Shown here: in pieces, positions 51,586 to 60,120 of the stretch | Position numbering within the stretch: position 1 is the stretch's first letter | Layout: each line of letters begins with the position of its first letter | Source: Alphaproteobacteria bacterium | GTDB lineage: Bacteria > Pseudomonadota > Alphaproteobacteria > Reyranellales > Reyranellaceae | Direction: 5' to 3' | Assembly: GCA_016869975.1 (NCBI GenBank) | Contig: VGCZ01000002.1 | Coordinates: 119,465-183,464 of the forward strand | Length of the DNA stretch: 64,000 nt | Program-made: the position numbers and the translations under genes | Notes under the pieces: generated by a model | Databases searched by the model: none | What the model was told of the DNA's origin: nothing | Seen by the model: the letters and a program-made list of their open reading frames with translations, nothing else

Positions 51586-52095
51586 TTGAGGGACATCGCG
51601 CGGCTGTGTCTTGCGGCTGCTTTGCTGCTGGCCGTGGAGGTCTATCTTGGTGGACCCACGCTGCCTACGAGTTCCGCCAGGGCACCGGACGAGACGACGA
51701 GCGTGCAGTTGAGCCTTGGGGGAGTGACCGCGGTCGTTCGGATTCCTCAGGGATGGATCTCCCAGGCGATGTCTGGCGGCATCCTCGTCCAGCCGTCCGA
51801 TCACACCAGCCTGCGAAGTCCGCCAAGAATGGAAATCGTGCTGGGGCCGGAGGCCTCGCCGACAGGTCCATGGCCTGAGCGACGCGACATCGACGGTCAG
51901 CCCGCATATTTCAGAGTCCTCCGAAGCGAAGGTGGCTCAGGCGGAGAGATGAACGAGCTGTTGGCGTGGAAACGCTGCGGAAGCGGCCACCTCATGGTGC
52001 GCTATACGATACAGTCCGAATGGACGCTTGGGAGTACCGACCTTCGAGCTCCATGGGGTGTGCTCGAAAGCGCCGCTTGCCGATCAACGCCATAG
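51586..52095 (+). CDS. Putative Tsi3-like periplasmic immunity protein
   Basis: A 169-residue protein starting at TTG 51586, two bases after the effector stop, with GGAG ten bases upstream. The N-terminus is a signal peptide (ARLCLAAALLLAVEVYL then a PTSSA-type end), placing it in the periplasm. The mature part is beta-rich: VRIPQGWISQAMSGGILVQP, then EGGSGGEMNEL and WKRCGSG, with Cys near the end. Tight linkage to a periplasm-acting muramidase suggests it blocks the effector. Homology to Tsi3 is only suspected. Confidence 0.62.
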   Translation: MRDIARLCLAAALLLAVEVYLGGPTLPTSSARAPDETTSVQLSLGGVTAVVRIPQGWISQAMSGGILVQPSDHTSLRSPPRMEIVLGPEASPTGPWPERRDIDGQPAYFRVLRSEGGSGGEMNELLAWKRCGSGHLMVRYTIQSEWTLGSTDLRAPWGVLESAACRSTP

Positions 52096-52153
52096 TGAGT
52101 CTTGCCTAGTACCCCCCCCTTTTCCGAGCCCGTCCTCGCCGGTTAGGGCAACT

Positions 52154-52212
52154 AGCCCAAGGTGTGGATGCTAAGCCTTCGTAGCGGCGACTTGATTCAC
52201 ACCTTCTGGGCT
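52154..52212. other. Long hairpin in the gap after the immunity gene
   Basis: AGCCCAAGGTGTG (52154-52166) pairs with CACACCTTCTGGGCT (52198-52212) apart from a 2-nt bulge, enclosing a 31-nt loop. The 293-bp gap 52096-52388 holds no other clear signal. It could be a terminator for the effector pair, a small RNA or a mobile-element end. Confidence 0.4.
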
Positions 52213-52388
52213 TCCGGTGCGGGCTGGTTGGGGTAGGCAGCGCGGATATCTCATGCGGGCAATGCAGATACAGCAGATCCGTCGCTGCGCTGCCGGGGCC
52301 ACGGACGGCCCCGAGGATGACGGGAGCGCTTGGTCGGCTGTTCGATGTCTGCTACCGCTCGTGCCGACATCCAGGCTGGAGTGCGGCG

Positions 52389-52988
52389 ATGAGCGAGGAA
52401 CGGGTGGTCTCGGTCGAGAGGCGCACCGCCTTCAAGGGCTATTTCGAGATCGGCGAGTATCGCTTCCGCCACACGCTGTTCGGCGGCGGCGTCGGACCCG
52501 AGGTCAAGCGCGAGATCTTCGAGCGCGGCCATGCCGCCACCGTGCTGCCCTACGATCCGGCGCGCGACGCCGTGGTGCTGATCCGCCAGTTCCGGCCTGG
52601 CGCGCATGTCGCGGGCCATCACGCCTGGATCTGGGAGATCGTCGCCGGCATCATCGACCCGGGCGAGACGACGGAGACCGTCGCACGGCGCGAGGCGCGC
52701 GAGGAGGCCGACCTCGACATCCTCGAGCTGATGCCGATGCACAGCTATCTCTCGAGCCCCGGCGGCACGTCGGAGACGGTGACGCAGTATTTGGGCCGCG
52801 TCGATTCGAGCAAAGCCGGCGGCGTGCACGGCCTCGCCACCGAGGGCGAGGATATCCTGGTGCGCGTCTTCAGCCTCGACGAGGCGCGCGCGATGCTCGA
52901 GCGCGGCGAGATCGCCAGCGCCAGCGGGTTAGCCTCGATGCTGTGGCTCCTGCTCAACCGCGACAAGGTACGCGAGCGCTGGCGATGA
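52389..52988 (+). CDS. ADP-ribose pyrophosphatase-type Nudix hydrolase
   Basis: A 199-residue Nudix protein. The Nudix box runs from G in IIDPGETTETVARREAREEADL, with the REAREEA core. Upstream strands ATVLPYDPARDAVVLIRQFRPG and WIWEIVAGI are as in ADP-ribose diphosphatase (NudF). LSSPGGTSETVTQYLGRV after the box is characteristic of that group. It hydrolyses ADP-ribose to AMP and ribose 5-phosphate. An upstream frame extension is open to 52317, but ATG 52389 has GGAG at the right distance. It overlaps the ribokinase by four bases. Confidence 0.9.
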   Translation: MSEERVVSVERRTAFKGYFEIGEYRFRHTLFGGGVGPEVKREIFERGHAATVLPYDPARDAVVLIRQFRPGAHVAGHHAWIWEIVAGIIDPGETTETVARREAREEADLDILELMPMHSYLSSPGGTSETVTQYLGRVDSSKAGGVHGLATEGEDILVRVFSLDEARAMLERGEIASASGLASMLWLLLNRDKVRERWR

Positions 52989-53893
52989 GCGGCCGCGTCA
53001 TCGTCGCCGGCAGCCTCAACATGGACCTGATCGCCGAGGCGCCGTCCTTGCCGCGCGCCGGCGAGACCGTCATGGGTACGGCCTTTCACACATTGCCGGG
53101 CGGCAAGGGCCTCAACCAGGCGGTGGCGGCTGCGCGTCTGGGCTCGGCCGTGTCGATGATCGGCTGCGTCGGCCGCGACGCCTTCGGCGCGCGCTTGCTC
53201 GAGGTTCTCCGAACCGACGCCGTCGATGCCTCAGGCGTGCGACAGACCGCCGATGCACCCACCGGCATCGCCCAGATCGTCGTCAGCCAGGGCGAGAACT
53301 GCATTGTCGTCGTGCCCGGCGCCAATATGAAGCTGACCGATGACGATGGGGCGTCGATCGCCATCGCCAGCAGCGATGTCGTCGTCGCCCAGCTCGAGAC
53401 GCCGATGGCGGTCACCGAGCGACTCTTCGCGCGTGCCGGCGATGCCACGACCATCCTCAACGCCGCGCCGGCGGCCTCCGTCCCCGACAGCCTGCTGGCG
53501 CTGACCGATCTGCTGGTGGTCAACGAGACCGAGCTCGCGACCCTGTCGGGCGCGACGCTGCACGACGACAGCGCGCTCGCCGATATCGTGACGGCGGCGC
53601 GGTCGCTGCAACGCTCCTGCAAGGCGGTGATCGTCACGCTCGGCCGGCGCGGCGCTGTGCTGGTCGACGGTGATCGACCGCCGCACGCCATCGACGGCCA
53701 CGCCGTCACCGCCATCGACAGCACCGGCGCCGGCGATTGCTTCGTCGGCGCCTATGCCGCGGCGTTGGCGACCAAGCGGCCCGGCTCGCCGCTCGCTTTC
53801 GCCAACGCCGCCGCCGCGCTCGCGGTCACGAAGCGCGGCGCGGCGCCATCGATGCCGCGTAGGGCCGAAGTCGAGGCGCTCATGCGGGCATGA
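52985..53893 (+). CDS. rbsK: Ribokinase
   Basis: A 302-residue PfkB-family kinase. N-terminal GSLNMDLIAEAP and LPGGKGLNQAVAAARLG are the substrate-binding signature. The C-terminal DSTGAGDCFVGAYAAAL carries the catalytic D251 and anion hole. It phosphorylates ribose to ribose 5-phosphate. Coupling (ATGA) to an ADP-ribose hydrolase suggests salvage of ribose from NAD or ADP-ribose breakdown. Confidence 0.88.
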   Translation: MSGRVIVAGSLNMDLIAEAPSLPRAGETVMGTAFHTLPGGKGLNQAVAAARLGSAVSMIGCVGRDAFGARLLEVLRTDAVDASGVRQTADAPTGIAQIVVSQGENCIVVVPGANMKLTDDDGASIAIASSDVVVAQLETPMAVTERLFARAGDATTILNAAPAASVPDSLLALTDLLVVNETELATLSGATLHDDSALADIVTAARSLQRSCKAVIVTLGRRGAVLVDGDRPPHAIDGHAVTAIDSTGAGDCFVGAYAAALATKRPGSPLAFANAAAALAVTKRGAAPSMPRRAEVEALMRA

Positions 53894-53969
53894 GGTTGTT
53901 CGGGTTGCCCGGCCGTGGCGCCTGGCGCTAGGGTCCGGCCAACTTCCCCTCCGCTTGGGCTCATCGATC

Positions 53970-54971
53970 ATGGACGTCCGCTCCGGCTTCATCGACAGCA
54001 TCGGCAACACGCCGCTGATTCGCCTCAAGGCCGCCTCCGAGGCGACCGGCTGCGAGATCTATGGCAAGGCCGAGTTCCTCAACCCCGGCGGCTCGGTGAA
54101 GGATCGCGCGGCGTTGGCGATCGTCGAGGATGCCGAGAAGCGCGGGCAGCTGCGGCCGGGCGGCGTGATCGTCGAGGGTACGGCTGGCAATACGGGTATC
54201 GGCCTGGCGCTGGTGGGCAACGCCAAGGGCTATCGCACCGTGATCGTGATGCCCGAGACGCAGAGCCAGGAAAAGAAGGACATGCTGAGGCTGTGCGGCG
54301 CCGACCTGCGCCTGGTGCCGGCGCTGCCCTACGCCAATCCCGGCAACTACGTGCGTTATTCGGGCCGCCTCGCCGAGGAGCTGGCGAAGTCCGAGCCCAA
54401 CGGCGCGATCTGGGCCAACCAGTTCGACAACGTCGCCAATCGCGACGGCCACTACCGGACGACGGGTCCCGAGATCTGGAAGCAGACCGACGGCAAGGTC
54501 GACGGCTTCACCTGCGCCGTGGGCAGCGGCGGCACCTTGGGCGGCGTGTCCCTGGCCTTGAAGGAGCGCAACCCCGCCATCAAGATCGCGCTCGCCGATC
54601 CAATGGGCGCGGCGCTCTACAGCTGGTACACGCGCGGCGAGTTGAAGGCCGAGGGCAGCTCGATCACCGAAGGCATCGGCCAGGGCCGCATCACCGCCAA
54701 TCTCCAGGGCGTCGCCGTCGACATGGCCTTCCAGATCAAGGACGAGGACGCGCTGCCGCTGATTTTCGACCTGCTGCAGCACGAGGGTTTGTGTTTGGGC
54801 AGCTCCTCTGCGATCAACATCGCCGGCGCGATTCAATTGGCCAAGGCGATGGGCCCGGGCAAGACCATCGTCACCATCCTCTGCGACGGCGGCCAGCGCT
54901 ATCAAAGCAAGCTGTTCAACCCCGCCTTCCTGCGCGAGAAGAACCTGCCCGTGCCAAAGTGGCTGGCGTGA
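53970..54971 (+). CDS. Cysteine synthase family PLP enzyme
   Basis: A 333-residue fold-type II PLP enzyme. SIGNTPLIRL is the usual opening, K44 in NPGGSVKDRAA binds PLP, and VEGTAGNTGIGLAL is the substrate loop. The phosphate loop is GSGGTLGG, and LCDGGQRYQSKLF lies near the end. It makes cysteine from O-acetylserine and sulfide. A GNTGI loop and a long C-terminus place it near CysK/CysM, but which sulfur donor is used is not clear. A sulfurtransferase and metC lie nearby, giving a loose sulfur amino acid neighbourhood. Confidence 0.88.
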   Translation: MDVRSGFIDSIGNTPLIRLKAASEATGCEIYGKAEFLNPGGSVKDRAALAIVEDAEKRGQLRPGGVIVEGTAGNTGIGLALVGNAKGYRTVIVMPETQSQEKKDMLRLCGADLRLVPALPYANPGNYVRYSGRLAEELAKSEPNGAIWANQFDNVANRDGHYRTTGPEIWKQTDGKVDGFTCAVGSGGTLGGVSLALKERNPAIKIALADPMGAALYSWYTRGELKAEGSSITEGIGQGRITANLQGVAVDMAFQIKDEDALPLIFDLLQHEGLCLGSSSAINIAGAIQLAKAMGPGKTIVTILCDGGQRYQSKLFNPAFLREKNLPVPKWLA

Positions 54972-55063
54972 CGGTTTTCCTTCCTTCTCCCAGCAATCCC
55001 CCGACGCGATAGCATGACAACGAACCCATTTCGCATCCCCTGAGGGTGCGCTATGCGTTGGGC

Positions 55064-55765
55064 ATGACCGAAGAACTCTTCCGCCAGGATTCGTATCTCA
55101 AGAGCTGCGAGGCGACCGTCGTCGGCGTCGACGGCAACGGCGTGCGCCTGGATCGCACCGTGTTCTATCCCATGGGCGGCGGCCAGCCGGGTGACACCGG
55201 CACCCTGACCTTCGCCGATGGCCGCGTCGCCAAGGTCGTCGATTCGGCCAAGGGCGACGGCGTGGTGCACGTTCTGCCGCCCGATGCGCCGCGCCCCGCC
55301 GTCGGCGACAAGGTCACGGCCACGCTGGACTGGGATCGCAGGTACCGCCATATGCGCATGCACACCGCGCTGCATGTGATGTCGGCGGTGATCAAGGGCA
55401 ACGTCACCGGTGGGCAGGTCAACGCCGACAAGAGCCGGCTCGACTTCAATCTCGACGGCGACGTGCCGACCAAGGAGTTCGTTACCGAGGAGATGGCCAA
55501 GCTGATCGGGCTCGATCGCCCCGTCGCGGCGCAGTGGATCACCGACGAGGAGTTGGCCGCGCGGCCCGAGCTGGTGAAGACCATGAGCGTGCGGCCGCCG
55601 TCCGGCGCCGGCAAGGTGCGCCTGCTGTCGATCGAAGGCATCGACCTGCAGGCCTGCGGCGGCACGCACGTGGCGCGCACGTCCGAGATCGGCCGTGTCG
55701 AATGCGTGAAGGTCGAGAACAAGGGCAAGATGAACCGCCGGTTCATCGTACAGCTCGTCGATTGA
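55064..55765 (+). CDS. Alanyl-tRNA editing protein (AlaX)
   Basis: A 233-residue stand-alone editing domain related to the second half of AlaRS. The zinc ligands are H100 and H104 in MRMHTALHV, and C198 and H202 in QACGGTHVART. FYPMGGGQPGDTG is the conserved glycine-rich start. AlaX hydrolyses mischarged Ser-tRNA(Ala) or Gly-tRNA(Ala). ATG 55064 is preferred to 55046 since family members begin MTEELF-like. Confidence 0.9.
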   Translation: MTEELFRQDSYLKSCEATVVGVDGNGVRLDRTVFYPMGGGQPGDTGTLTFADGRVAKVVDSAKGDGVVHVLPPDAPRPAVGDKVTATLDWDRRYRHMRMHTALHVMSAVIKGNVTGGQVNADKSRLDFNLDGDVPTKEFVTEEMAKLIGLDRPVAAQWITDEELAARPELVKTMSVRPPSGAGKVRLLSIEGIDLQACGGTHVARTSEIGRVECVKVENKGKMNRRFIVQLVD

Positions 55766-55821
55766 TTCCCTCTCCCCTCAGGCGACGACCTTCGGTCGCG
55801 CCGACGCGGGGAGAGAGAGAA
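55766..55821. repeat. Degenerate CCTCTCCCC-type palindromic repeat
   Basis: CCCTCTCCCCTCAGGCGACG is followed by GCCGACGCGGGGAGAGAGA, a loose inverted repeat between alaX and sseA. It is a decayed member of the terminator repeat family. Confidence 0.45.
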
Positions 55822-55842
55822 AGAACACCAGAGGAAACCTCC

Positions 55843-56700
55843 ATGTCCTACGCGCGACCCGACGCCCTCGTCAGTACCGAGTGGCTGGCCGCCCATCTCG
55901 ACGCGCCCGATGTGCGGGTGGTCGACGGCTCGTTCTACTTGCCGGCGCAGAAGCGAGACTCGAAGGCCGAGTACGCGGCACGTCACATCCCCGGCGCGGT
56001 GTTCTTCGACATCGACGACATTTCCGACAGCGACAATCCGCTGCCGCACATGATGCCCGCGCCGGAGAAGTTCAGTTCCCGCGTGCGCAAGCTCGGGCTG
56101 GGCGACGGCAACCGCATCGTCGTCTACGACGGCAGCCCGATGATGGGCGCGACGCGCGTGTGGTGGATGTTCCGCGCCTTCGGACACAAGGACGTCGCCG
56201 TGCTCGATGGCGGCCTGCCCAAGTGGATCGCCGAGGGACGGCCGGTTACCGACGATCCGCCCCAGCCGCGCGAGCGGCATTTCACCGCCCGCCTCGACAG
56301 CACCTTGATCCGCGACGTCGGCCAGGTGAGCCGGCTGATCGACAGCAAGGCCGAGCAGATCGTCGATGCGCGCGCCACCCCGCGCTTCCGCGGCGAAGCG
56401 CCCGAGCCGCGTCCCAATTTGCGGATGGGCCACATGCCGGGCGCGCTCAACATGCCCTATACCGAGCTGATCGACTCCAGGACCGGCACCATGCTGCCCG
56501 ACGCCGAACTCAAGGCGAAGCTCGCCGCCGCCGGCATCGATCCGGCGAAGAAGGTGACGGCGAGCTGCGGCTCCGGTGTCAGCGCCTGCGTCGTCGCGCT
56601 CGCGCTCTATCTCACCGGCGCGAAGGAAGCGGCGATCTACGACGGCTCGTGGGCCGAATGGGGCTCGCGCCAAGACACGCCGATCGTCACGGGTGCATGA
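55843..56700 (+). CDS. sseA: Thiosulfate/3-mercaptopyruvate sulfurtransferase
   Basis: A 285-residue protein with two rhodanese domains. The first has VRVVDGSFYLPAQKRDSKAEYAARHIPGA. The second carries the catalytic C242 in TASCGSGVSAC, matching the CGSGV(T/S) loop of mercaptopyruvate sulfurtransferases. It transfers sulfur from 3-mercaptopyruvate to cyanide or thiols. GAGG lies nine bases before the ATG. Confidence 0.9.
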   Translation: MSYARPDALVSTEWLAAHLDAPDVRVVDGSFYLPAQKRDSKAEYAARHIPGAVFFDIDDISDSDNPLPHMMPAPEKFSSRVRKLGLGDGNRIVVYDGSPMMGATRVWWMFRAFGHKDVAVLDGGLPKWIAEGRPVTDDPPQPRERHFTARLDSTLIRDVGQVSRLIDSKAEQIVDARATPRFRGEAPEPRPNLRMGHMPGALNMPYTELIDSRTGTMLPDAELKAKLAAAGIDPAKKVTASCGSGVSACVVALALYLTGAKEAAIYDGSWAEWGSRQDTPIVTGA

Positions 56701-56718
56701 GCGAGGGCGCTTGAGAGC

Positions 56719-57312
56719 ATGGGCCATCACCCACCGCCGCGCGCCGACGGCAAGCTGCCGACGACGCTGACCTTCCTCGAGATGCTTGCGCCGCCCGCGC
56801 GGCCGGCGGCCGCCGAGCGGCCGGCGCCGAACGCCGAATTGCGCCTGGTGCGACCGCCGGATCTCGCGCTCAACCGATATCTCTACGACGCGGTCGGCCG
56901 CACCTGGCTGTGGTACGAGCGCAAGCTGAAGCCCGACGAAGAGGTCCTCGCCTATCTCGCCGACCCCAAGGTCGAGATGTGGGCGCTCTACGAGGGCGAC
57001 ACCGTCGCCGGCTACGCCGAGCTCGATTCGCGGCAATGGCCCGATGTCGAATTGGCGTATTTCGGCCTGCTGCCGGTGAGCATCGGCAAGGGCTACGGCC
57101 CGTGGATGCTCGACCGTCTCGCCGACATGGTCTGGGCGCGCGGACCGAAACGCTACTGGGTCTACACCAACCTGCTCGACCACCCCAAGGCACTCGACCG
57201 CTACGTCCGCTCGGGCTTCACGATCTACAAGCGCATGGACACGCTGTACGACGATCCGCGCGTGCTGTGGCCCGACGAGTATCCACCCGACGCCCAGCCG
57301 CGCATCGCGTAG
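56719..57312 (+). CDS. GNAT family N-acetyltransferase
   Basis: A 197-residue acetyltransferase. An N-terminal 40-residue Pro/Ala-rich extension precedes the domain. VELAYFGLLPVSIGKGYGPWMLDRLAD contains the acetyl-CoA loop, and LDHPKALDRYVRSGFTIYKR the final GNAT motif. The substrate is unknown. It starts 18 bp after sseA. Confidence 0.85.
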   Translation: MGHHPPPRADGKLPTTLTFLEMLAPPARPAAAERPAPNAELRLVRPPDLALNRYLYDAVGRTWLWYERKLKPDEEVLAYLADPKVEMWALYEGDTVAGYAELDSRQWPDVELAYFGLLPVSIGKGYGPWMLDRLADMVWARGPKRYWVYTNLLDHPKALDRYVRSGFTIYKRMDTLYDDPRVLWPDEYPPDAQPRIA

Positions 57313-57328
57313 AGCATCGCATCTGACT

Positions 57329-57354
57329 CCCTCTCCCCGCAGGCGGGGAGAGGG
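57329..57354. terminator. Bidirectional terminator hairpin (CCCTCTCCCCGC repeat)
   Basis: A perfect 12-bp stem, CCCTCTCCCCGC / GCGGGGAGAGGG, with an AG loop, between the convergent GNAT and dioxygenase stops. Confidence 0.75.
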
Positions 57355-57361
57355 AGGACGT

Positions 57362-58330
57362 TCAGCCGTTGTAAAACGGCCGCCCCTCGTTCCTCAGCCA
57401 CAACCGCACCAGCAGGCGCTTGCGGTCGGCTTCGGGCCAGTCCTCGAAGCCGGTGCGGCGATGGCCGATGCGGCGGTTGTCGAGAAACTGCATCTCGCCG
57501 GGCTTGAAGTGGAAATCGACGCCCATGCCGGGCGCGTTCATCACGTCTTCCAGCACAGCCATGGCCGCGGCGCCGTCGGCGTCGAGTTCGGCGCCGGCGA
57601 GCTTGTAACCATTGACCACCTGGAAGCGTGACAGCCGCGCGCGCAGCCGGCCGGCGTGATCCTCGAACATCGCGTGCCACGTCGTCATGACGTCGCCGGG
57701 CGCGTGCTCTCGCTGGCGGTCGAAGTGGAACGGCTGGTAGAGCCGCGGCAGCAGATTGCCGTGACGCCGGCGCAGCTCGTTGTGCGCGGCGGCGAAGCTC
57801 ACGATGTGGCTGACGCCGCCCGACCTCGCGGTCCGCACGCACAGCAGTCCGACATAGGCCGGCGAGCAATTGTTGTAGCTGTTGTCGGTGTGGAAGTTCT
57901 GCTCGGCGTTGGTCTGGTCGGGGCGCACGCCGTTTCCCGGCGGCCGGCCGGTGTCGTGTACGTCGTAAATCATCGTGCCGTCCCATTTCTGGGCGACCGG
58001 CCGGGCGATCATCGAGCCCAGCAGCCAGTAGATCGCGCGCGCCGTATCGGGAGCCAGCCGCTCCATCGGCAGGCGATCGAGGATGACGAAGCCGCGCCCC
58101 TCTTCCAGCTCGCGTGCGACGCGCGCCATCAACGCAGACAGACGCGGCAGGTCGAAATCGCCCGGCCTCAACGCGGCCAGCGGCAGCGGATTGTCCGCGA
58201 GCTCGGCGGCGAGCGCGTCGAGCTCGGCCAGGGCATCGGCCTCGATGCGGATGCGCCCCGGGTCGGGGCCCAGCTCGGCGCCGCGCCAGGCGATCGGGCC
58301 GGTGATGTCGCGCTCAATCATGACCACCAT
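57362..58330 (-). CDS. TauD/TfdA-family Fe(II)/2-oxoglutarate dioxygenase
   Basis: About 322 residues from ATG 58330; ATGs at 58381 and 58321 are alternatives. The iron facial triad is visible as H147 and D149 in NFHTDNSYNN and H290 in NRRIGHRRTG. The 2-oxoglutarate-binding Arg lies in RLLVRLWLR. GRGFVILDRLP is the conserved first strand. The family hydroxylates sulfonates, carnitine precursors or herbicides; the substrate here is unknown. It is divergent from metC. Confidence 0.85.
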   Translation of the reverse strand: MVVMIERDITGPIAWRGAELGPDPGRIRIEADALAELDALAAELADNPLPLAALRPGDFDLPRLSALMARVARELEEGRGFVILDRLPMERLAPDTARAIYWLLGSMIARPVAQKWDGTMIYDVHDTGRPPGNGVRPDQTNAEQNFHTDNSYNNCSPAYVGLLCVRTARSGGVSHIVSFAAAHNELRRRHGNLLPRLYQPFHFDRQREHAPGDVMTTWHAMFEDHAGRLRARLSRFQVVNGYKLAGAELDADGAAAMAVLEDVMNAPGMGVDFHFKPGEMQFLDNRRIGHRRTGFEDWPEADRKRLLVRLWLRNEGRPFYNG

Positions 58331-58420
58331 GTTGGGATACAAGATCGGCGCGGACAACATGGCGCTGCGATTGGCCGCCATGCGATAGTCCGCCTCAGGT
58401 AACAGAAAGCCGCGGGAGCC

Positions 58421-59608
58421 ATGAGCAAGAAGGGCAAGTTCAGCAAGCCGGATACGATCCTCGCCGTCGCCGGGCGCGACCCTGACAACAACTTCGGCAT
58501 CGTCAATCCGCCAGTCTACCACGCCTCGACCATCCTCTTTCCCACGGTCGAGAAGCTCAATCACCGCGTGCCCTTCGAGGGCGTCAGCTACGGCCGCAAC
58601 GGCACGCCGACGCAGTTCGCGCTGGAGGAGGCCTTCGCCGAGCTGGAGGGCGCCCATCGCTGCGTCGCCGTGCAGTCCGGTCTGGCCGCCGTGACTGGCG
58701 GCATCACCGGCTTCCTCAAGGCGGGCGACCACATGCTGGTCACCGACAGCGCCTACGGCCCGACGCGCAAGTACGCCAACACCTTCTTGCAGCGCTTCGG
58801 CGTCGAGACCACCTACTACGATCCGCTGATCGGCGCCGGCATCGCCAACCTGATGCGACCCAACACCAAGGTGGTGTTTGTCGAGTCGCCGGGCTCGCAG
58901 ACCTTCGAGGTGCAGGACATCCCGGCGATCGCCGCGGTCGCGCACAAATCGGGCGCCACCGTCGTGATGGACAACACCTGGGCCACGCCGTTGTTCTTCC
59001 GCCCGTTCGACAAGGGCGTCGACGTCGTCGTGCACGCCGCCACCAAGTACGTCGTCGGCCACTCCGACGCCATGCTCGGGCTGATCAACTGCCGCGACCG
59101 CGCGACCTTCGAGACGGTGAAGAACACCTGCATGACGTTGGGCTTCCACGCCGCTCCTGATGACGTCTATCTCTGCCTGCGGGGCTTGCGCTCGATGGGC
59201 GTGCGTCTGCGCCAGCACGAGAAGAGCGGGCTGGACATCGCGCGCTGGCTCAAGACGCGGCCCGAGGTTGACAAGGTGCTGCACCCCGCTCTGCCCGACT
59301 GCCCGGGCCACGCCCACTTCAAGCGCGACTTCCGGGGCTCCTCCGGCCTGTTCGCCTTCACGCTCAAAGGTGAGTGGAGCGACGAGGCCGAGGCGCGCAT
59401 GCTCGACGGCCTGGGCATCTTCGGCATGGGCTATAGCTGGGGCGGCTATGAGAGCCTGATGATCCCCGCTCATCCCGGCCAGTTCCGCACCGCCGTGCCG
59501 TGGAACGAGCGCACGCGCATCTACCGCGTCCATATCGGGCTGGAGGATGTCGAGGATCTGCGCCAGGACCTCGCCGACGGCCTCGATCGATTGAAGGCCA
59601 ACGCCTGA
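58421..59608 (+). CDS. metC: Cystathionine beta-lyase
   Basis: A 395-residue Cys/Met-metabolism PLP enzyme. K209 in HAATKYVVGHSD binds PLP. SYGRNGTPTQFALEEA and SGLAAVTGGI form the cofactor pocket, and NTWATPLFFRP follows. The length and the YGRNGTPT loop fit cystathionine beta-lyase, which gives homocysteine from cystathionine. A gamma-synthase or gamma-lyase is less likely. The next gene overlaps the stop by one base. Confidence 0.9.
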   Translation: MSKKGKFSKPDTILAVAGRDPDNNFGIVNPPVYHASTILFPTVEKLNHRVPFEGVSYGRNGTPTQFALEEAFAELEGAHRCVAVQSGLAAVTGGITGFLKAGDHMLVTDSAYGPTRKYANTFLQRFGVETTYYDPLIGAGIANLMRPNTKVVFVESPGSQTFEVQDIPAIAAVAHKSGATVVMDNTWATPLFFRPFDKGVDVVVHAATKYVVGHSDAMLGLINCRDRATFETVKNTCMTLGFHAAPDDVYLCLRGLRSMGVRLRQHEKSGLDIARWLKTRPEVDKVLHPALPDCPGHAHFKRDFRGSSGLFAFTLKGEWSDEAEARMLDGLGIFGMGYSWGGYESLMIPAHPGQFRTAVPWNERTRIYRVHIGLEDVEDLRQDLADGLDRLKANA

Positions 59609-60081
59609 TGGCACTCGCGATCCGGATCGTCCGCGAAACGCCCGATCAGCCCGACGTGCGCGCCGAGCTAAAGGTGTTCGACGACTGGTATCACGCCACC
59701 TACCCGGCCGAGAGCATCCATACCCTCGCGCTGACCGAGCTGATGGCGCCCAACGTCACGTTCTTCGCGGCGCGCGACCGGGACGGCCAGTTGCTGGGTT
59801 TCGGCGCGCTCGTCGAATGCGGCGACTACGCCGAGATCAAGCGCATGTATGTCAGCCAAGCAGCGCGCGGCATGAAGGTCAGCCGGCGCATCCTCGAACG
59901 CCTGGAGGCGCACGCGATATCGCGCGGCTTCAAGGTGATCCGGCTGGAGACCGGCCCGTTGCAACCCGAGGCGCTAGGCCTCTACCGCACGCACGGCTAC
60001 CAGTCGATCCCGCACTACGGCGACTATGATCCCAACGATCCCAACAGCCTGTGCTTCGAGAAGCGGTTGGGCGACCAATGA
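59608..60081 (+). CDS. GNAT family N-acetyltransferase
   Basis: A 157-residue acetyltransferase. EIKRMYVSQAARGMKVSRRILERLEAHA is the acetyl-CoA loop (the usual RGxGxG glycines are partly replaced). ETGPLQPEALGLYRTHGYQ is the C-terminal motif. Start and metC stop share TGATG, so it is translationally coupled and may modify an amino acid or antimetabolite linked to methionine metabolism. Confidence 0.87.
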   Translation: MALAIRIVRETPDQPDVRAELKVFDDWYHATYPAESIHTLALTELMAPNVTFFAARDRDGQLLGFGALVECGDYAEIKRMYVSQAARGMKVSRRILERLEAHAISRGFKVIRLETGPLQPEALGLYRTHGYQSIPHYGDYDPNDPNSLCFEKRLGDQ

Positions 60082-60085
60082 CTAC

Positions 60086-60113
60086 CTTCCCCCGCCAGCG
60101 GGGCAAGGCAGGT
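60086..60113. terminator. Degenerate CCTTCCCCCGC hairpin between convergent genes
   Basis: CCTTCCCCCGC and GCGGGGCAAGG flank a CA loop with one mismatch, in the 39-bp gap between the GNAT and zur stops. Confidence 0.55.
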
Positions 60114-60120
60114 CAGCCCG

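Noticed and set aside
55165..57183. 672-codon minus-strand open frame
   Set aside because: It is antisense to alaX, sseA and a GNAT gene; no domain is visible.
58331..59614. Long upstream extension of the TauD-like gene
   Set aside because: The extension is antisense to metC; the dioxygenase domain begins only near 58330.
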